From Afipia sp. 1NLS2 (GTDB lineage Bacteria > Pseudomonadota > Alphaproteobacteria > Rhizobiales > Xanthobacteraceae): 64,000 nt of DNA. Where the stretch lies: contig NZ_ADVZ01000001.1 in NCBI RefSeq assembly GCF_000178995.1, positions 840,001 through 904,000 of the forward strand. Reading direction: 5' to 3'. Below are positions 34,652 through 43,581 of this stretch, piece after piece. The stretch's first letter is position 1; every line of letters begins with the position of its first letter. The position numbers and the translations under genes were made by a program. The notes under the pieces were generated by a model, which worked only from the letters and a program-made list of their open reading frames with translations, was not told the origin of the DNA and ran no database searches.

Positions 34652-37300
34652 TCAGCTCCGCAACTCCCGAGCTATCCCATCCTTTGTCCAGGCACTTTGC
34701 GCGAGGACGGACAGTGCGACCGCAGCAATCGCGCCAACAAACATGAAGCTCAAGGAACCCAATGGGAAATTCAGATAATCTGGCGGAGGGTCGAATACCC
34801 CGCTCAGCAACCGCACGAGCATCCAGGCATCGATCACACCGATGAGCGCGCCAGCCGGAAGGCCGATGCCGGCGACAATCAGCGTTTCGCTCCAGATGAA
34901 GGAGCGAACCTCGCGGCGTGAGGCACCGAGCGAGAGCAGAATTGCGTTCGATTTCGTTCGTTCTGATTGACCAAGCCAGAGAATCAGCCCGGTAGCCATT
35001 GCTACGAATAGCGCGGCGAATCCGAGTTCCACTGCACCGAGCGTGGCCAAGTCGACAGCCGTCAGACTTGAGCCGATGAGATGTGCGGCTTGAGAGATGT
35101 CTGTGACTTTCAGTGGTGGAGACGTCCCCAGCGATTCCCGGATACGTTGAGCCAACACGGCTGTAGAACCGTCGGCTCTAATCAGAACTGTTTCCTCCTG
35201 GTTTGCACCGGTTTGGTCCGCGACGTAGCGAGCGTTGGCGACCAGAAAACTATCGCGTGGCGCGGTTGGAAATTCCTTCACGACACCTACGAGATGGAAT
35301 GCGACAGTTTTTTCCGAACCGTCCGCGGCACGCATGCGCAGATTGAGCAGATCGCCAATCGCGAGTTGAAAGTCGTTCACCGTTTCTTGCGATACGAGGA
35401 TACCATCGCGTTGTCGCGAAAGCCGCGCCAACGCCTCGCGAGCGCCAATATTCGAGAAGTATCCATCGACGATATCGGTTGCGTTCGTAATCCTGACAGG
35501 GTCGATACCGAACAGATCCTGAAGATCCTTGCCGACATACGCGAAGCGATGCTGCATCGGCTCCGCCGCGAGAACACCGGTAATGGTCGATATGCGGCTC
35601 AACGCCGCTCCGGCGGGGATCGCCGTAGTCCCGGTCACCGCCACGTCGGCGCCTGTCGTCAACCGGGCGTCGACAAGCTGCTGGCTGCGATAGGTCGAAT
35701 TGAACACTGTCGTCGCCACCGCAAATGAAGCCGCAATCGCGATGAGCGCCATGCCGGAGGCAAGCCTGCTCCGCTGCCTGATCAGAGAGGAACTGGTCAA
35801 CGTCGACAGACGACCGGACAGCGGTGATAGCATCTTTGGCAGCCAGGAGCCGGCCCGCCGCAACAGCGCGCGGCCGAGCCGTATCGTCACGAGGCCGGCG
35901 CCGAGCCAAAACAGAAGCGGCGCAAGAAACGCGGTATAGTCAACTGCCGTCGAAGCAACGCCCTCCGGCGCCAACACGAGTTGATACCCAGTAGAGGCCG
36001 AGCGCCAATAGATAAGCGCCGCGAGCAACAACAGCACAATGTCAAGTTTGCCGCGCTCCCATGAGGCCGCATGTTCGATTGGAAGCCACATCCGCCGGCC
36101 CGAAACGCTCGACTGGCGTAAGTCAGCCACTACGGGGCCGATCACGGCAAGACTGGATACGGCAATGGCCGCAAACGCAGTCACGCTCAGCCAAGCCGCC
36201 GTTCCATAGATACCGACGTCGACATGCAAAGCGAGTCGCGACAAGGCTATCGACGCCGCGACACCGAAAGACACCGCGAGGAGCGACACGACCATTGTTT
36301 CGACCGCAACCAGCGACACCACCTGCGCCGCTCCCGCGCCACGCAATGACAGCAGCGCAAAGTCGTGCCGGCGACGGACGCTGTCAGCGCGCACGACCGA
36401 GATCGTCAGCAAGAGCGCCAGAACCGCACCCGGCAATCCGAGAAACAGGAGCAGAATGCGCGCCAGCAGCGCATCTTGCCGCACCGCGTCCAGACGTGCC
36501 GAAATGTTGTCGCCAACCACGGCCTCGCCGGCCGCGCGCACTTCAAAATTCTTCGCCATACCGGTCGTCGTCGCGAATGCGACATCCGGCGCGGCAGGCA
36601 GACGAGCGTGATCGAGACCGACGTGAAGTTGAAGCCGGGCGCCGCCGCCAGCCAGGCGGGCCGCCTCTCCAAAATGCGTCCGCCAGATTGGATCGGGAAG
36701 CATAATGACGTTATCAGGCGGAGCGGTCGGTGACGCCCCGCGTTGCGGGCCGATGACCTGAAACAACGCATCTGCATTGGGAAGATCGATGATGCCGGCG
36801 ACAGTAACGTCGAATGGCGCCGCGCCAACCGATGCCACAGTGACGATGCTGCCCACCGTCGCGTGCAGGTTGGCCGCCGTCTGCTGAGCGAGCAGCACAC
36901 CGCTGGATGCGCCCAGTAGAGGTCGAATCTGGCCGGGGAAGAGCAACTGATAATCTGGCGGCAAACCGAGAACCTGGCCCGATCCTGTGGTTTGGGTTGA
37001 TTCTCTGGTCTTGGAACTCAGTGCGACGGTGTCGGCATAGCCGATCGTCGCGACCGCGCGGACCGGCGCGGCATCGCGCAGCTTCTTCGTCAGTTCCCCC
37101 GGGTTTGCGCCCGGAACAAGCGCGACCTGCCAGTCGACGGGTACGGCGGAGAGCGCGCGGGACGTCATTGTTCTCGCGCTCGAAATGCCAAACACGCCGA
37201 TTAGACCAATGAGTGCCGTGGCGCAGGCAATCCCGGCTCCGGCGGCCAATAAATGACGCCAGCGCGCGGTGACGGTGCCCTTCAACCAGAGCCTAATCAT
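34652..37300 (-). CDS. ABC transporter permease with two FtsX-type domains
   Basis: The product has 882 residues. An N-terminal helix and a large periplasmic domain are followed by clusters of membrane helices near residues 275-415 and 440-510, a second periplasmic domain, and a C-terminal set with LGLILWLGQSERTKSNAILL-like helices. This duplicated FtsX layout is found in the MacB/LolCE superfamily of extracytoplasmic-acting transporters. It overlaps the ATPase gene by 4 bases. With the ATPase and the exported protein upstream it forms a three-gene operon, probably moving a lipid, lipoprotein or peptide. Substrate unknown. Confidence 0.85.
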   Translation of the reverse strand: MIRLWLKGTVTARWRHLLAAGAGIACATALIGLIGVFGISSARTMTSRALSAVPVDWQVALVPGANPGELTKKLRDAAPVRAVATIGYADTVALSSKTRESTQTTGSGQVLGLPPDYQLLFPGQIRPLLGASSGVLLAQQTAANLHATVGSIVTVASVGAAPFDVTVAGIIDLPNADALFQVIGPQRGASPTAPPDNVIMLPDPIWRTHFGEAARLAGGGARLQLHVGLDHARLPAAPDVAFATTTGMAKNFEVRAAGEAVVGDNISARLDAVRQDALLARILLLFLGLPGAVLALLLTISVVRADSVRRRHDFALLSLRGAGAAQVVSLVAVETMVVSLLAVSFGVAASIALSRLALHVDVGIYGTAAWLSVTAFAAIAVSSLAVIGPVVADLRQSSVSGRRMWLPIEHAASWERGKLDIVLLLLAALIYWRSASTGYQLVLAPEGVASTAVDYTAFLAPLLFWLGAGLVTIRLGRALLRRAGSWLPKMLSPLSGRLSTLTSSSLIRQRSRLASGMALIAIAASFAVATTVFNSTYRSQQLVDARLTTGADVAVTGTTAIPAGAALSRISTITGVLAAEPMQHRFAYVGKDLQDLFGIDPVRITNATDIVDGYFSNIGAREALARLSRQRDGILVSQETVNDFQLAIGDLLNLRMRAADGSEKTVAFHLVGVVKEFPTAPRDSFLVANARYVADQTGANQEETVLIRADGSTAVLAQRIRESLGTSPPLKVTDISQAAHLIGSSLTAVDLATLGAVELGFAALFVAMATGLILWLGQSERTKSNAILLSLGASRREVRSFIWSETLIVAGIGLPAGALIGVIDAWMLVRLLSGVFDPPPDYLNFPLGSLSFMFVGAIAAVALSVLAQSAWTKDGIARELRS

Positions 37301-38700
37301 GCCGCATCTCTTTCATTTGGACTGACGGCCACGCGGCCGCGCTCGATGGTCCATTGTTCCTCCATCTCGACAGCGACAGCCTGATCATGCGTGGCCACAA
37401 CAAGCGTGGCCCCGATGGCGGCGACCGCCTTCAAGAGAGCGCCAACGACCTCATGTGCGGTCGCGCGATCGAGTTGCCCCGTCGGCTCGTCGGCCAGCAA
37501 TAATTTGGGACGTGTAACGAGCGCGCGGGCAATCGCAACACGCTGCATCTGCCCGCCAGACAACTGATCGGGGAGCTTTTCGGCGAGATCGGAAATCGAC
37601 AAGCTATGCAAGACTTGCATCGGATCGAGAAAATCGACTGAGTTGCTGCCGGCGAGTTCGAGCGGTAGACGAACATTCTCGATAACGCTCAAAGCAGGAA
37701 TGAGCGAAGGCGCTTGGAAGACCATGGCGATCTGTTGCGGCCGCAATGGCCGTGATTCGTCAAATCCCGGCCAACTCATCGACCCGGGCTGGTCCGCATC
37801 GACCAGCCCCGCCATCAGATTCAACAAAGTTGATTTGCCGCTGCCAGAGCGGCCCACCAATGCTATGCTTTGGCCTGCGCGAATACTGAAATCGACCGAC
37901 GAGATCGCCCTGAAACTCCGGTCGCCAGACGCAAAACTGCGAGAAAGGTCGTGCGCTGCGACCAGGATAGCGCCGTCACGCTGCTCTCGAATCGATCGGT
38001 TGACTTTGGGAACGCCGTCTGTTGCGGCGAGCACATCCGCCGCGATGATTCGGCCGTCCACGATCCTAACGATGCGGGTGGCTTGAGCTGCTATCGCTTG
38101 ACTGTGAGTGGCGATCAAGGCTGCGGCCCCGTCGCGTCGCCGCATTTCGAGCACATCGAGAATCATGCGTTCGGTTTCCGAATCGACCTCCGCCGTTGGC
38201 TCATCTGCCATCAACAGAGGCGGGTCGTTGGCGAGGGCGACGGCAAGCCCGGCTCGTGCCGCCTCACCACCCGACAGGGTCTGCGGCCGTGCATGGCGAC
38301 GCTCCGACAGTCCGACAAGACTCAAAAGCTCGCCGATCCGCTTTTCGCTATCCTTTGCGCCTCCGAGTTCCAATTGCAGGCGAATGTTTTCGGATACACT
38401 CAAGTGGCCAAACAGGTTGCGCGACTGCGCAAGAAACCCGATACAGCGCCCTCGCAGCGCCGCGCGCTCGTCCTCGGCGTGCCGTGTCATGCACTCGCCA
38501 TCGATGGTAACCAGTCCGCCGTCTGGATCGTCGAGTCCTGCGATACACGCCATGAGAGTCGATTTGCCGCTTCCAGATGCTCCGACGAGAGCGACTGTTT
38601 CGCCGCGATCGACGCGGAGACTGGCGCCGCGCAAAGCCCGCACTTCGGTTTCGCCGACATGAAAGAAACGATACAGGTCGTCAGCCACCAGCAGGGTCAT
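37297..38700 (-). CDS. ABC transporter ATPase with two fused nucleotide-binding domains
   Basis: The product has 467 residues and contains two complete NBDs. NBD1 has Walker A GASGSGKST (residues 40-48), signature LSGGEAARAGLAVAL and Walker B LLMADEPTAEVDSE. NBD2 has Walker A GRSGSGKST near 276, signature LSGGQMQRVAIARAL and LLLADEPTGQLD. LolD/MacB-type ATPases normally carry one NBD, so the fused pair with a single double-FtsX permease is notable. The NBD1 signature is divergent (EAARA instead of QQQRV), suggesting one degenerate site. Confidence 0.9.
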   Translation of the reverse strand: MTLLVADDLYRFFHVGETEVRALRGASLRVDRGETVALVGASGSGKSTLMACIAGLDDPDGGLVTIDGECMTRHAEDERAALRGRCIGFLAQSRNLFGHLSVSENIRLQLELGGAKDSEKRIGELLSLVGLSERRHARPQTLSGGEAARAGLAVALANDPPLLMADEPTAEVDSETERMILDVLEMRRRDGAAALIATHSQAIAAQATRIVRIVDGRIIAADVLAATDGVPKVNRSIREQRDGAILVAAHDLSRSFASGDRSFRAISSVDFSIRAGQSIALVGRSGSGKSTLLNLMAGLVDADQPGSMSWPGFDESRPLRPQQIAMVFQAPSLIPALSVIENVRLPLELAGSNSVDFLDPMQVLHSLSISDLAEKLPDQLSGGQMQRVAIARALVTRPKLLLADEPTGQLDRATAHEVVGALLKAVAAIGATLVVATHDQAVAVEMEEQWTIERGRVAVSPNERDAA

Positions 38701-38701
38701 G

Positions 38702-39289
38702 TCACTTCCACCGAAACGATTTACTCATCAATGTCCATTGATCGACATTGTCCGCGCCGGCCGGCGCCGAGAATGTGAGTTCAGCGAGCTTCCCGTTGCG
38801 CGACAGATAAAAACGTTCGTTTTCGAGCCGGATCTGCTTGTTCGTGACCGGGTTCGGGTCCGAATTCGACGTATAGACGACCTTGATCGCCGACCCTGCG
38901 GGCAGCTTCACTTGCTCGGTCCTCAGGACCTTGACCGCGCGCCCGCTTCTTTCGAGATCTGCAATCTGCTGTGCGCGCAGAATGTCGATCGTAAGCGGCG
39001 ATGTCGATGGTCGGATGGTGAGTTCGATGCGGCCATATTTGTCCGCAAAGATCGCACCTTCCTTCGTATCCGTCCGAGCCCACCCTTCCGGAACCTTCAA
39101 AGCCGCACCCTGCGTCGCCTCGAAAGTAACGAACTGCTGATTGTCAGGAATGTCCCCTGGCGGATTGATTTCCGGCGCGATGGCTCTTTCCTGCGCTGCG
39201 GCCGGAACGACGATCCCAATCGCCGGTGCGAGGATGAGCACCAGTCCGATCGCGTGCAAGCGCCGTCTGGTTAGAGGCGAAGATGTCAT
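38702..39289 (-). CDS. Exported accessory protein of the ABC transporter
   Basis: The product has 195 residues from ATG 39289; the frame upstream to 39607 overlaps the PAP2 gene and is not credible. A signal peptide ends near PAAAQERAIAPE (residue 34). The mature part (FVTFEATQGAALKVPEGWAR, GSAIKVVYTSNSDPNPVTNK) resembles small periplasmic PsbP- or lipoprotein-like domains; no named family is claimed. It is the first gene of the ABC operon. A CTMAKT direct repeat lies 58 bases upstream of its start, suggesting two-component control. Confidence 0.75.
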   Translation of the reverse strand: MTSSPLTRRRLHAIGLVLILAPAIGIVVPAAAQERAIAPEINPPGDIPDNQQFVTFEATQGAALKVPEGWARTDTKEGAIFADKYGRIELTIRPSTSPLTIDILRAQQIADLERSGRAVKVLRTEQVKLPAGSAIKVVYTSNSDPNPVTNKQIRLENERFYLSRNGKLAELTFSAPAGADNVDQWTLMSKSFRWK

Positions 39290-39347
39290 GGAAAGCTCCT
39301 GTTTTGTCGTAACGCAACAAGCCGATGCAGAAGCTCTAACAACGAAG

Positions 39348-39364
39348 AATGAGCACGAAATGAG
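39348..39364 (-). promoter_or_regulatory. CTMAKT direct-repeat box 1 (ABC operon)
   Basis: Minus strand CTCATTTCGTG-CTCATT, two half-sites 11 bp apart, 58 bases before the start at 39289. One of nine such boxes in the island. Confidence 0.55.
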
Positions 39365-39372
39365 CGCGCAGC

Positions 39373-39972
39373 TCAGTTTTTGCGTTTGCTTAGGAGGTCG
39401 AGGGGAAGGCTGTAGAGCTTCTCGGCCAGGTCCGTACCGAGGTCGCGCCAACGATTCAACGAGGACCGGTTGACGCCGTAGGCGGTCACAAGGCCGAGCA
39501 CTGCAGCGCCGACGATGTCGAGCGGATAATGCGCACCTAGATATATGCGCGACCAGCCAACGGCGCAGGCAACCAGCAGCAACGCCAGCCAAACGCGCTT
39601 CAGCCAACCCGGTGGCGTCAGGAGCAGCGACCAGGCGAGCGTAAAGAGAACGATCGCGTGGTCGCTCGGAAACGAGCTGTCCGCCGCGTGATGCAAATAG
39701 TTGCGCGCCAGGCCGTCCATGAAAGGACGCGGATGAAAATAGACGGATGAAATCCCGGCGGCCAAAGCCAGCGCCAGAAGCGCACTAAGACAGGCTCCCA
39801 CGGCAGCACGCCGATCCTGCCTGTCGCCCAGCACCCAAAGCAGAATTAGCGCCGCTGGGCCGGTGAAAATCGCCCACTCGGCGAGCACGAGCGGAAGCAG
39901 AAACGCGCCGCCGGAAAGATCCGGCGACGCGACCATCCATTCCAGCCAAGACCGATTGAGAGTGTCGAGCAT
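39373..39972 (-). CDS. PAP2-family phosphatase (undecaprenyl-diphosphatase-like)
   Basis: The product has 199 residues. Hydrophobic segments alternate with the three phosphatase motifs: HPRPF near residue 77, SFPSDHA near 97, and SRIYLGAHYPLDIVG near 141. All catalytic residues are present. The size and spacing match BcrC/YbjG/LpxT-type enzymes, which dephosphorylate undecaprenyl diphosphate or transfer phosphate to lipid A. It lies last in a probable four-gene minus-strand series beginning at 41184. Confidence 0.85.
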   Translation of the reverse strand: MLDTLNRSWLEWMVASPDLSGGAFLLPLVLAEWAIFTGPAALILLWVLGDRQDRRAAVGACLSALLALALAAGISSVYFHPRPFMDGLARNYLHHAADSSFPSDHAIVLFTLAWSLLLTPPGWLKRVWLALLLVACAVGWSRIYLGAHYPLDIVGAAVLGLVTAYGVNRSSLNRWRDLGTDLAEKLYSLPLDLLSKRKN

Positions 39973-40017
39973 GGAACGAGACCTTGGAAAGAGTGCAACC
40001 AGCGAAACGCCCAGGCG

Positions 40018-40278
40018 CTATTTCATCTTGAGGCCCGCCTTGCTCAGCCCTTCGGCGACCGCCGCATGACATGTTTTGTCGTCGTCTTTCTTCAGCGCGG
40101 CCACCGCCTTGGTCTTCGCCGCGTCGAGAGCCGCCTTGGCGGGCGCGGCGAGATTCGGCGTCGTGAACGCGTGCTCGAGTTGCTTGAGATCGCTTTCGCA
40201 ATCGGCCCGCGCGGCCGACGTGGCGGCAATCCCGATTGCGGCGGCGAGGATGGCGGTCTTGATCAGCGATTGTGTCAT
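40018..40278 (-). CDS. Small periplasmic protein with two cysteines
   Basis: The product has 86 residues. A signal peptide (LIKTAILAAAIGIAATSAAR) is cleaved near ARADCESD. The mature 60 residues are lysine- and alanine-rich helices with cysteines in ADCESDLKQ and DKTCHAAVAEG, likely forming one disulphide. No named family is recognised. It is preceded by GGAGACTTC-type spacing to the ATG and lies between the PAP2 and membrane-protein genes on the same strand. An envelope-stress role is inferred from context. Confidence 0.7.
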   Translation of the reverse strand: MTQSLIKTAILAAAIGIAATSAARADCESDLKQLEHAFTTPNLAAPAKAALDAAKTKAVAALKKDDDKTCHAAVAEGLSKAGLKMK

Positions 40279-40371
40279 TGAAGTCTCCTGTTTGTTGATG
40301 GGCCGTCGATTGTTTCGCTCGCATGAGCGCCAGGGCTGGAGCGGCGCCGGTCACCAGCCTCGATCTGGTGA

Positions 40372-41184
40372 TCAGGCTTCAGCGGAGCGTTTCGCGCCGA
40401 CGTTCGCAGGGGCACTCTCGATGCGATCGGCCTTGGTGACGGTCAGGAAGACGACCAACGCAAGGATGGCGCTGAGGAACAGCAGGCTGGTGTTGACCGT
40501 GCCCCATCCCAGGCCGTCGGCAATGACCGGCTTGGCGAGGAAGTCGCCGACCGATGCGCCGAGCGGGCGGGTCAGGATGTAGGCGATCCAGAAGGCGAGC
40601 ACCGCGTTCATCCGGGCAAAGCGATAGAGGCCAAAGGTCGCCGCAATCATCGCGGCGAACACGACCGCCGCCGGACCGTATCCGAGGTTGAACCGCTCGG
40701 CCATGAGATCGCCGGCCGAGGTGCCGAGCGCGAAAGTAAACAGGATCGCGGCCCAGTAAAAATATTCGCGCCGTCGCGTGACAATCGTGTGGATGGAGAG
40801 CGTCCGTTCGCTCAGATACCAGAGCGTGAAGACCGCAGCCAGAATGATCGCGAACGCGGTCGACGTGGTGACGAGGCTAATCCCCATGCCGTCGACGAGA
40901 TTGTCGGAGATCAGCGTTCCCACGACGCTGATCAGGACGACAGTGAGCCAGTAGGGCGTGGGAATGTAGCGACTGGCGCGCAGCTGCACCACGAGGGCGG
41001 CGACGAAGGCGCCGGTCATGATCCACGACGTAACCGTGAGCCCCAATCCGAGGCGGGTGGAGAGCAAATCGGCGGCGGTTTCGCCGACGGTCGTCGCAAG
41101 GATTTTGATGATCCAGAAGTAGACGGTGACTTCCGGCACCTTGTTCAGCAACGTCCGCATCCGCACATCCGAACTGTGGGTCAT
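40372..41184 (-). CDS. Four-repeat membrane protein, COG4705-like (copy 1)
   Basis: The product has 270 residues. ATG 41184 has GGAGGAAG 3 bases upstream. About eight membrane helices are arranged as four repeats, each with a glycine and acidic signature: ILATTVGETAADLL, VVGTLISDNLVDG, FALGTSAGDLMAE and TRPLGASVGDFLA. The family is an uncharacterised membrane protein group (COG4705). The repeated acidic residues inside membrane helices recall cation exchangers, but transport is inference. A paralogue lies at 44407-45189 and both have a CTMAKT box upstream. Confidence 0.8.
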   Translation of the reverse strand: MTHSSDVRMRTLLNKVPEVTVYFWIIKILATTVGETAADLLSTRLGLGLTVTSWIMTGAFVAALVVQLRASRYIPTPYWLTVVLISVVGTLISDNLVDGMGISLVTTSTAFAIILAAVFTLWYLSERTLSIHTIVTRRREYFYWAAILFTFALGTSAGDLMAERFNLGYGPAAVVFAAMIAATFGLYRFARMNAVLAFWIAYILTRPLGASVGDFLAKPVIADGLGWGTVNTSLLFLSAILALVVFLTVTKADRIESAPANVGAKRSAEA

Positions 41185-41278
41185 GATCTTCCTCCGATGC
41201 CGCCTCTCGGTGTCGACCGACACTGGCGCGCTTGCACAAAATCTGATGAAATCTCGCGTGCCATCGGTAACGGGTGCG

Positions 41279-41295
41279 ACTTAGCAGTGAATGAG
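41279..41295 (-). promoter_or_regulatory. CTMAKT direct-repeat box 2 (COG4705 copy 1 operon)
   Basis: Minus strand CTCATTCACTG-CTAAGT, half-sites 11 bp apart, 94 bases before the start at 41184. Confidence 0.6.
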
Positions 41296-41617
41296 CGCAC
41301 ATCACTGATGGATGCGGGACTGGCGCGCGCGACTACAGCGGTGGGCCGGTCTATCGCCTTGGTCGAAGGACGTTCGTAAAGAATTCGAGTCGCATCATGA
41401 AGCGGTTCGAGATGCTCGCGATAGGTTAGCGCCGTGACATCGGTCTAAATATTGATCGGGATGTACTGGCGCAGTCGAGGTGACAAATGATGACGTCGCC
41501 CGCGGGGTAAGCTGTCTTGGAAACGCGAAATGCACCCCGACTCGCCCGTGCCATCCAGGCGGCGAATGCGTGTGCATATCGGTCACGCTAAAACTTTCGG
41601 ATCAAATTGAATTAGTG
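41296..41617. other. Intergenic stretch between box 2 and dedA-like gene
   Basis: Open frames on both strands here have no ribosome binding sites or recognisable content. I see no gene. Confidence 0.4.
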
Positions 41618-42244
41618 TCACTCTGGCCGCAGGCCTGCATGTATTTTCCACAAGGCGAAAGCCGCCAAGCCAACAAGCATGAGAAGGGTCATGCCCATCG
41701 CACCGGCGTGTTGGTGGAGTGCGACGAAAGACGCGCCTGCCGCCGCGGCCGGGACGATGTGTGAGATCGCCCACACGATCGCAGAGGCCACATTTGCAGT
41801 ATAAAAGCGTCGAGGGTTCATGCCGGAAATCCCGGCGATCAGTGGCACGAATGCTCTCACGACGGGGGTAAAGCGTGCGATCGTGATCGATTTGCCGCCA
41901 TGGCGTGCGAAGAATTCCTCCGAGCGTCGGATCGCCTCCGGGTAGCGTGCCATTGGCCACATCCGCAGCGCCTGCTCCTGATAGCAATGCCCCAGCCAAT
42001 ACGCTGCGCCATCCCCCGCGATCGCTCCCAGGCAAGCTGAAATGAGAACTGCCCAAACCGGTATCAGTCCAACGCCTGCCATCGCCGAAATCGTCAGAAT
42101 TGTCGCGGTGCCCGGCACCAGAGCACCGACGACCGGAAGCGACTCGGACAGCGCCAGAACAAACACGAATCCGATAGCGAGTAGCGGCTGCTGCGCGACG
42201 AGGTCCGCGGCCTGGTGCAGGAAGCTGCCAATAGAAGGAATCAT
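41618..42244 (-). CDS. DedA-family membrane protein
   Basis: The product has 208 residues with about five hydrophobic helices. The DedA/SNARE-associated domain is marked by ESLPVVGALVPGTATIL, GAIAGDGAAYWLG, the arginine motif KSITIARFTPVVRAFVPLIA and GMNPRRFYTANV. DedA proteins act as flippases for undecaprenyl phosphate and other lipids and support resistance to cationic peptides. Two CTMAKT boxes lie 184 and 272 bases upstream in the matching orientation. With the PAP2 enzyme it points to a lipid-carrier recycling theme. Confidence 0.9.
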   Translation of the reverse strand: MIPSIGSFLHQAADLVAQQPLLAIGFVFVLALSESLPVVGALVPGTATILTISAMAGVGLIPVWAVLISACLGAIAGDGAAYWLGHCYQEQALRMWPMARYPEAIRRSEEFFARHGGKSITIARFTPVVRAFVPLIAGISGMNPRRFYTANVASAIVWAISHIVPAAAAGASFVALHQHAGAMGMTLLMLVGLAAFALWKIHAGLRPE

Positions 42245-42428
42245 GATACTTACGAGCCTAAGAGGTCAAAATAATTGTTCGCGCGTATCGACACTTCGAG
42301 GCGCGAGACGCGCGGCCTGCCAGTATCTCCCGCCGCGGTTGGGCTGGAGTCTTTCGACGACGACAATTCACGAGCATGTACAAGACGCAGTGATCGCGTC
42401 ATCGACCGAAATAACGATAGCGCTCTGA

Positions 42429-42445
42429 ACTTAGGGACGAATGAG
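42429..42445 (-). promoter_or_regulatory. CTMAKT direct-repeat box 3 (upstream of DedA gene)
   Basis: Minus strand CTCATTCGTCC-CTAAGT, half-sites 11 bp apart, 184 bases before the DedA start. Confidence 0.55.
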
Positions 42446-42516
42446 GGCTGTTTCTGATAGCGCTATACGTTGTTCGCTTGGCCGTCGCCTCATCGCGTTT
42501 GCTGGCCACACGGAAG

Positions 42517-42533
42517 ACTTAGGACAAACTTAG
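42517..42533 (-). promoter_or_regulatory. CTMAKT direct-repeat box 4 (between divergent genes)
   Basis: Minus strand CTAAGTTTGTC-CTAAGT, half-sites 11 bp apart and identical. It is 110 bases upstream of the plus-strand gene at 42644 and 272 upstream of the DedA gene; the orientation matches DedA. Confidence 0.6.
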
Positions 42534-42643
42534 AAGCCTCACCGTGAATCGCATTTATTTTATCGATGGACGCCGTAGTTACGTCACCGAACGGGATCAC
42601 TTTGGCTCATCTTGCAACTTGATCGAACACACGGAGACGGATC

Positions 42644-42919
42644 ATGCGCATTTTTTCAGTGGTGGTGGCTTCACTTTGTCTGGCAGCGACGATCGGTGTC
42701 TCCGCCGCCCATGCCGACGACGATGGTTGGCGACGACATGAATGGCGCGAGCATCATTGGCGGGGCGAGCATCGCTATCGCCATCATTCGGCCGAGCCGG
42801 GTCAGATTTATGTGGAGCGGCCACGCGTCTACTACGCACCCCCGCCGGTCTATTACGAGCCGCTCCCGAGGGCATTCGGCTTCGCCATCGGTCATGAAGA
42901 TGACGACGATGAGGAGTAG
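42644..42919 (+). CDS. Small exported His/Arg/Tyr-rich protein
   Basis: The product has 91 residues. ATG 42644 starts a clear signal peptide (SVVVASLCLAATIGVSAAHA, cleavage before DDDGW). The mature part is rich in His, Arg and Trp (WRRHEWREHHWRGEHRYRHH), then tyrosine and proline (PRVYYAPPPVYYEPLP) and an acidic tail. Proteins of this style are common small periplasmic or surface proteins in Bradyrhizobium relatives. Metal or polyanion binding is possible from composition only. Confidence 0.7.
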   Translation: MRIFSVVVASLCLAATIGVSAAHADDDGWRRHEWREHHWRGEHRYRHHSAEPGQIYVERPRVYYAPPPVYYEPLPRAFGFAIGHEDDDDEE

Positions 42920-43109
42920 AAGTCTGGAACGTCGATCCTTCTCGCTGGCGCGTCCAATAGAATCGTCGGCATGGAAGGACCTCGGGAATACGCGGGCGCG
43001 TATAGCGTCCGTATTAACGGTCGGCGCACCGCGTGAGCCCGATTTTCAGCCTTCGATGAAATATCGAGGCGTGGTACTTTGGCACCACGCCTTTCTAGTT
43101 GAATCTGTC

Positions 43110-43349
43110 CTAACCGAAATGCACGCCAATCCGTGTCGCCTTACGCCAGGCGACACGGCAAGGTTTCTGGACGTGGTCAACCGCAATGATCAGCGTGAAG
43201 TGATCGGGAATCCCCACCGAGCTGACGACATCAAGAGCCGCGCCGGTCTCAGACAGATTGCGAACAGTGCAGTCGACGACTGCCCCACTAAACGCAATTT
43301 TGCCGGCTTTCAGAACACGGTGTCGCGTTGATTTGCGCTTCTCGTCCAT
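43110..43349 (-). CDS. Single-domain PilZ protein (copy 1)
   Basis: The product has 79 residues from ATG 43349 (MDEKRKSTRHR); the frame extends upstream but lacks a better start. Both cyclic-di-GMP binding motifs are present: RxxxR (RKSTR, residues 5-9) and NxSxxG in RNLSETGAALDV. It consists of the PilZ domain alone, so it would act as a small adaptor. A CTMAKT box lies 133 bases upstream, which would place it under the same two-component control as the envelope genes. Confidence 0.82.
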   Translation of the reverse strand: MDEKRKSTRHRVLKAGKIAFSGAVVDCTVRNLSETGAALDVVSSVGIPDHFTLIIAVDHVQKPCRVAWRKATRIGVHFG

Positions 43350-43482
43350 CGGAAACCTGCCCTGTTGGCGGCACAATGCGGGGCATCTCCAGGTTGTCAC
43401 CCCATGATCGAGGTGAAGATGCCCTTGCCACCCGCAAGCCGGAAAATCGTTCTGGGTGTGACGATCCATCTTGCGCACCCGA

Positions 43483-43499
43483 ACTTAGCCGGGACTTAG
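43483..43499 (-). promoter_or_regulatory. CTMAKT direct-repeat box 5 (PilZ gene)
   Basis: Minus strand CTAAGTCCCGG-CTAAGT, identical half-sites 11 bp apart, 133 bases before the start at 43349. Confidence 0.6.
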
Positions 43500-43581
43500 C
43501 GCGGATCATGGGCAGCGAGCGTCTGTCGCTGAACGCTGCCCGGCCGCCGCTGGTACGGATTATTCGTAGTGGGTTGCCGGT

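Noticed and set aside
35081-35728. 215-codon plus-strand frame in the ABC permease
   Set aside because: Antisense shadow; the permease frame has continuous FtsX features.
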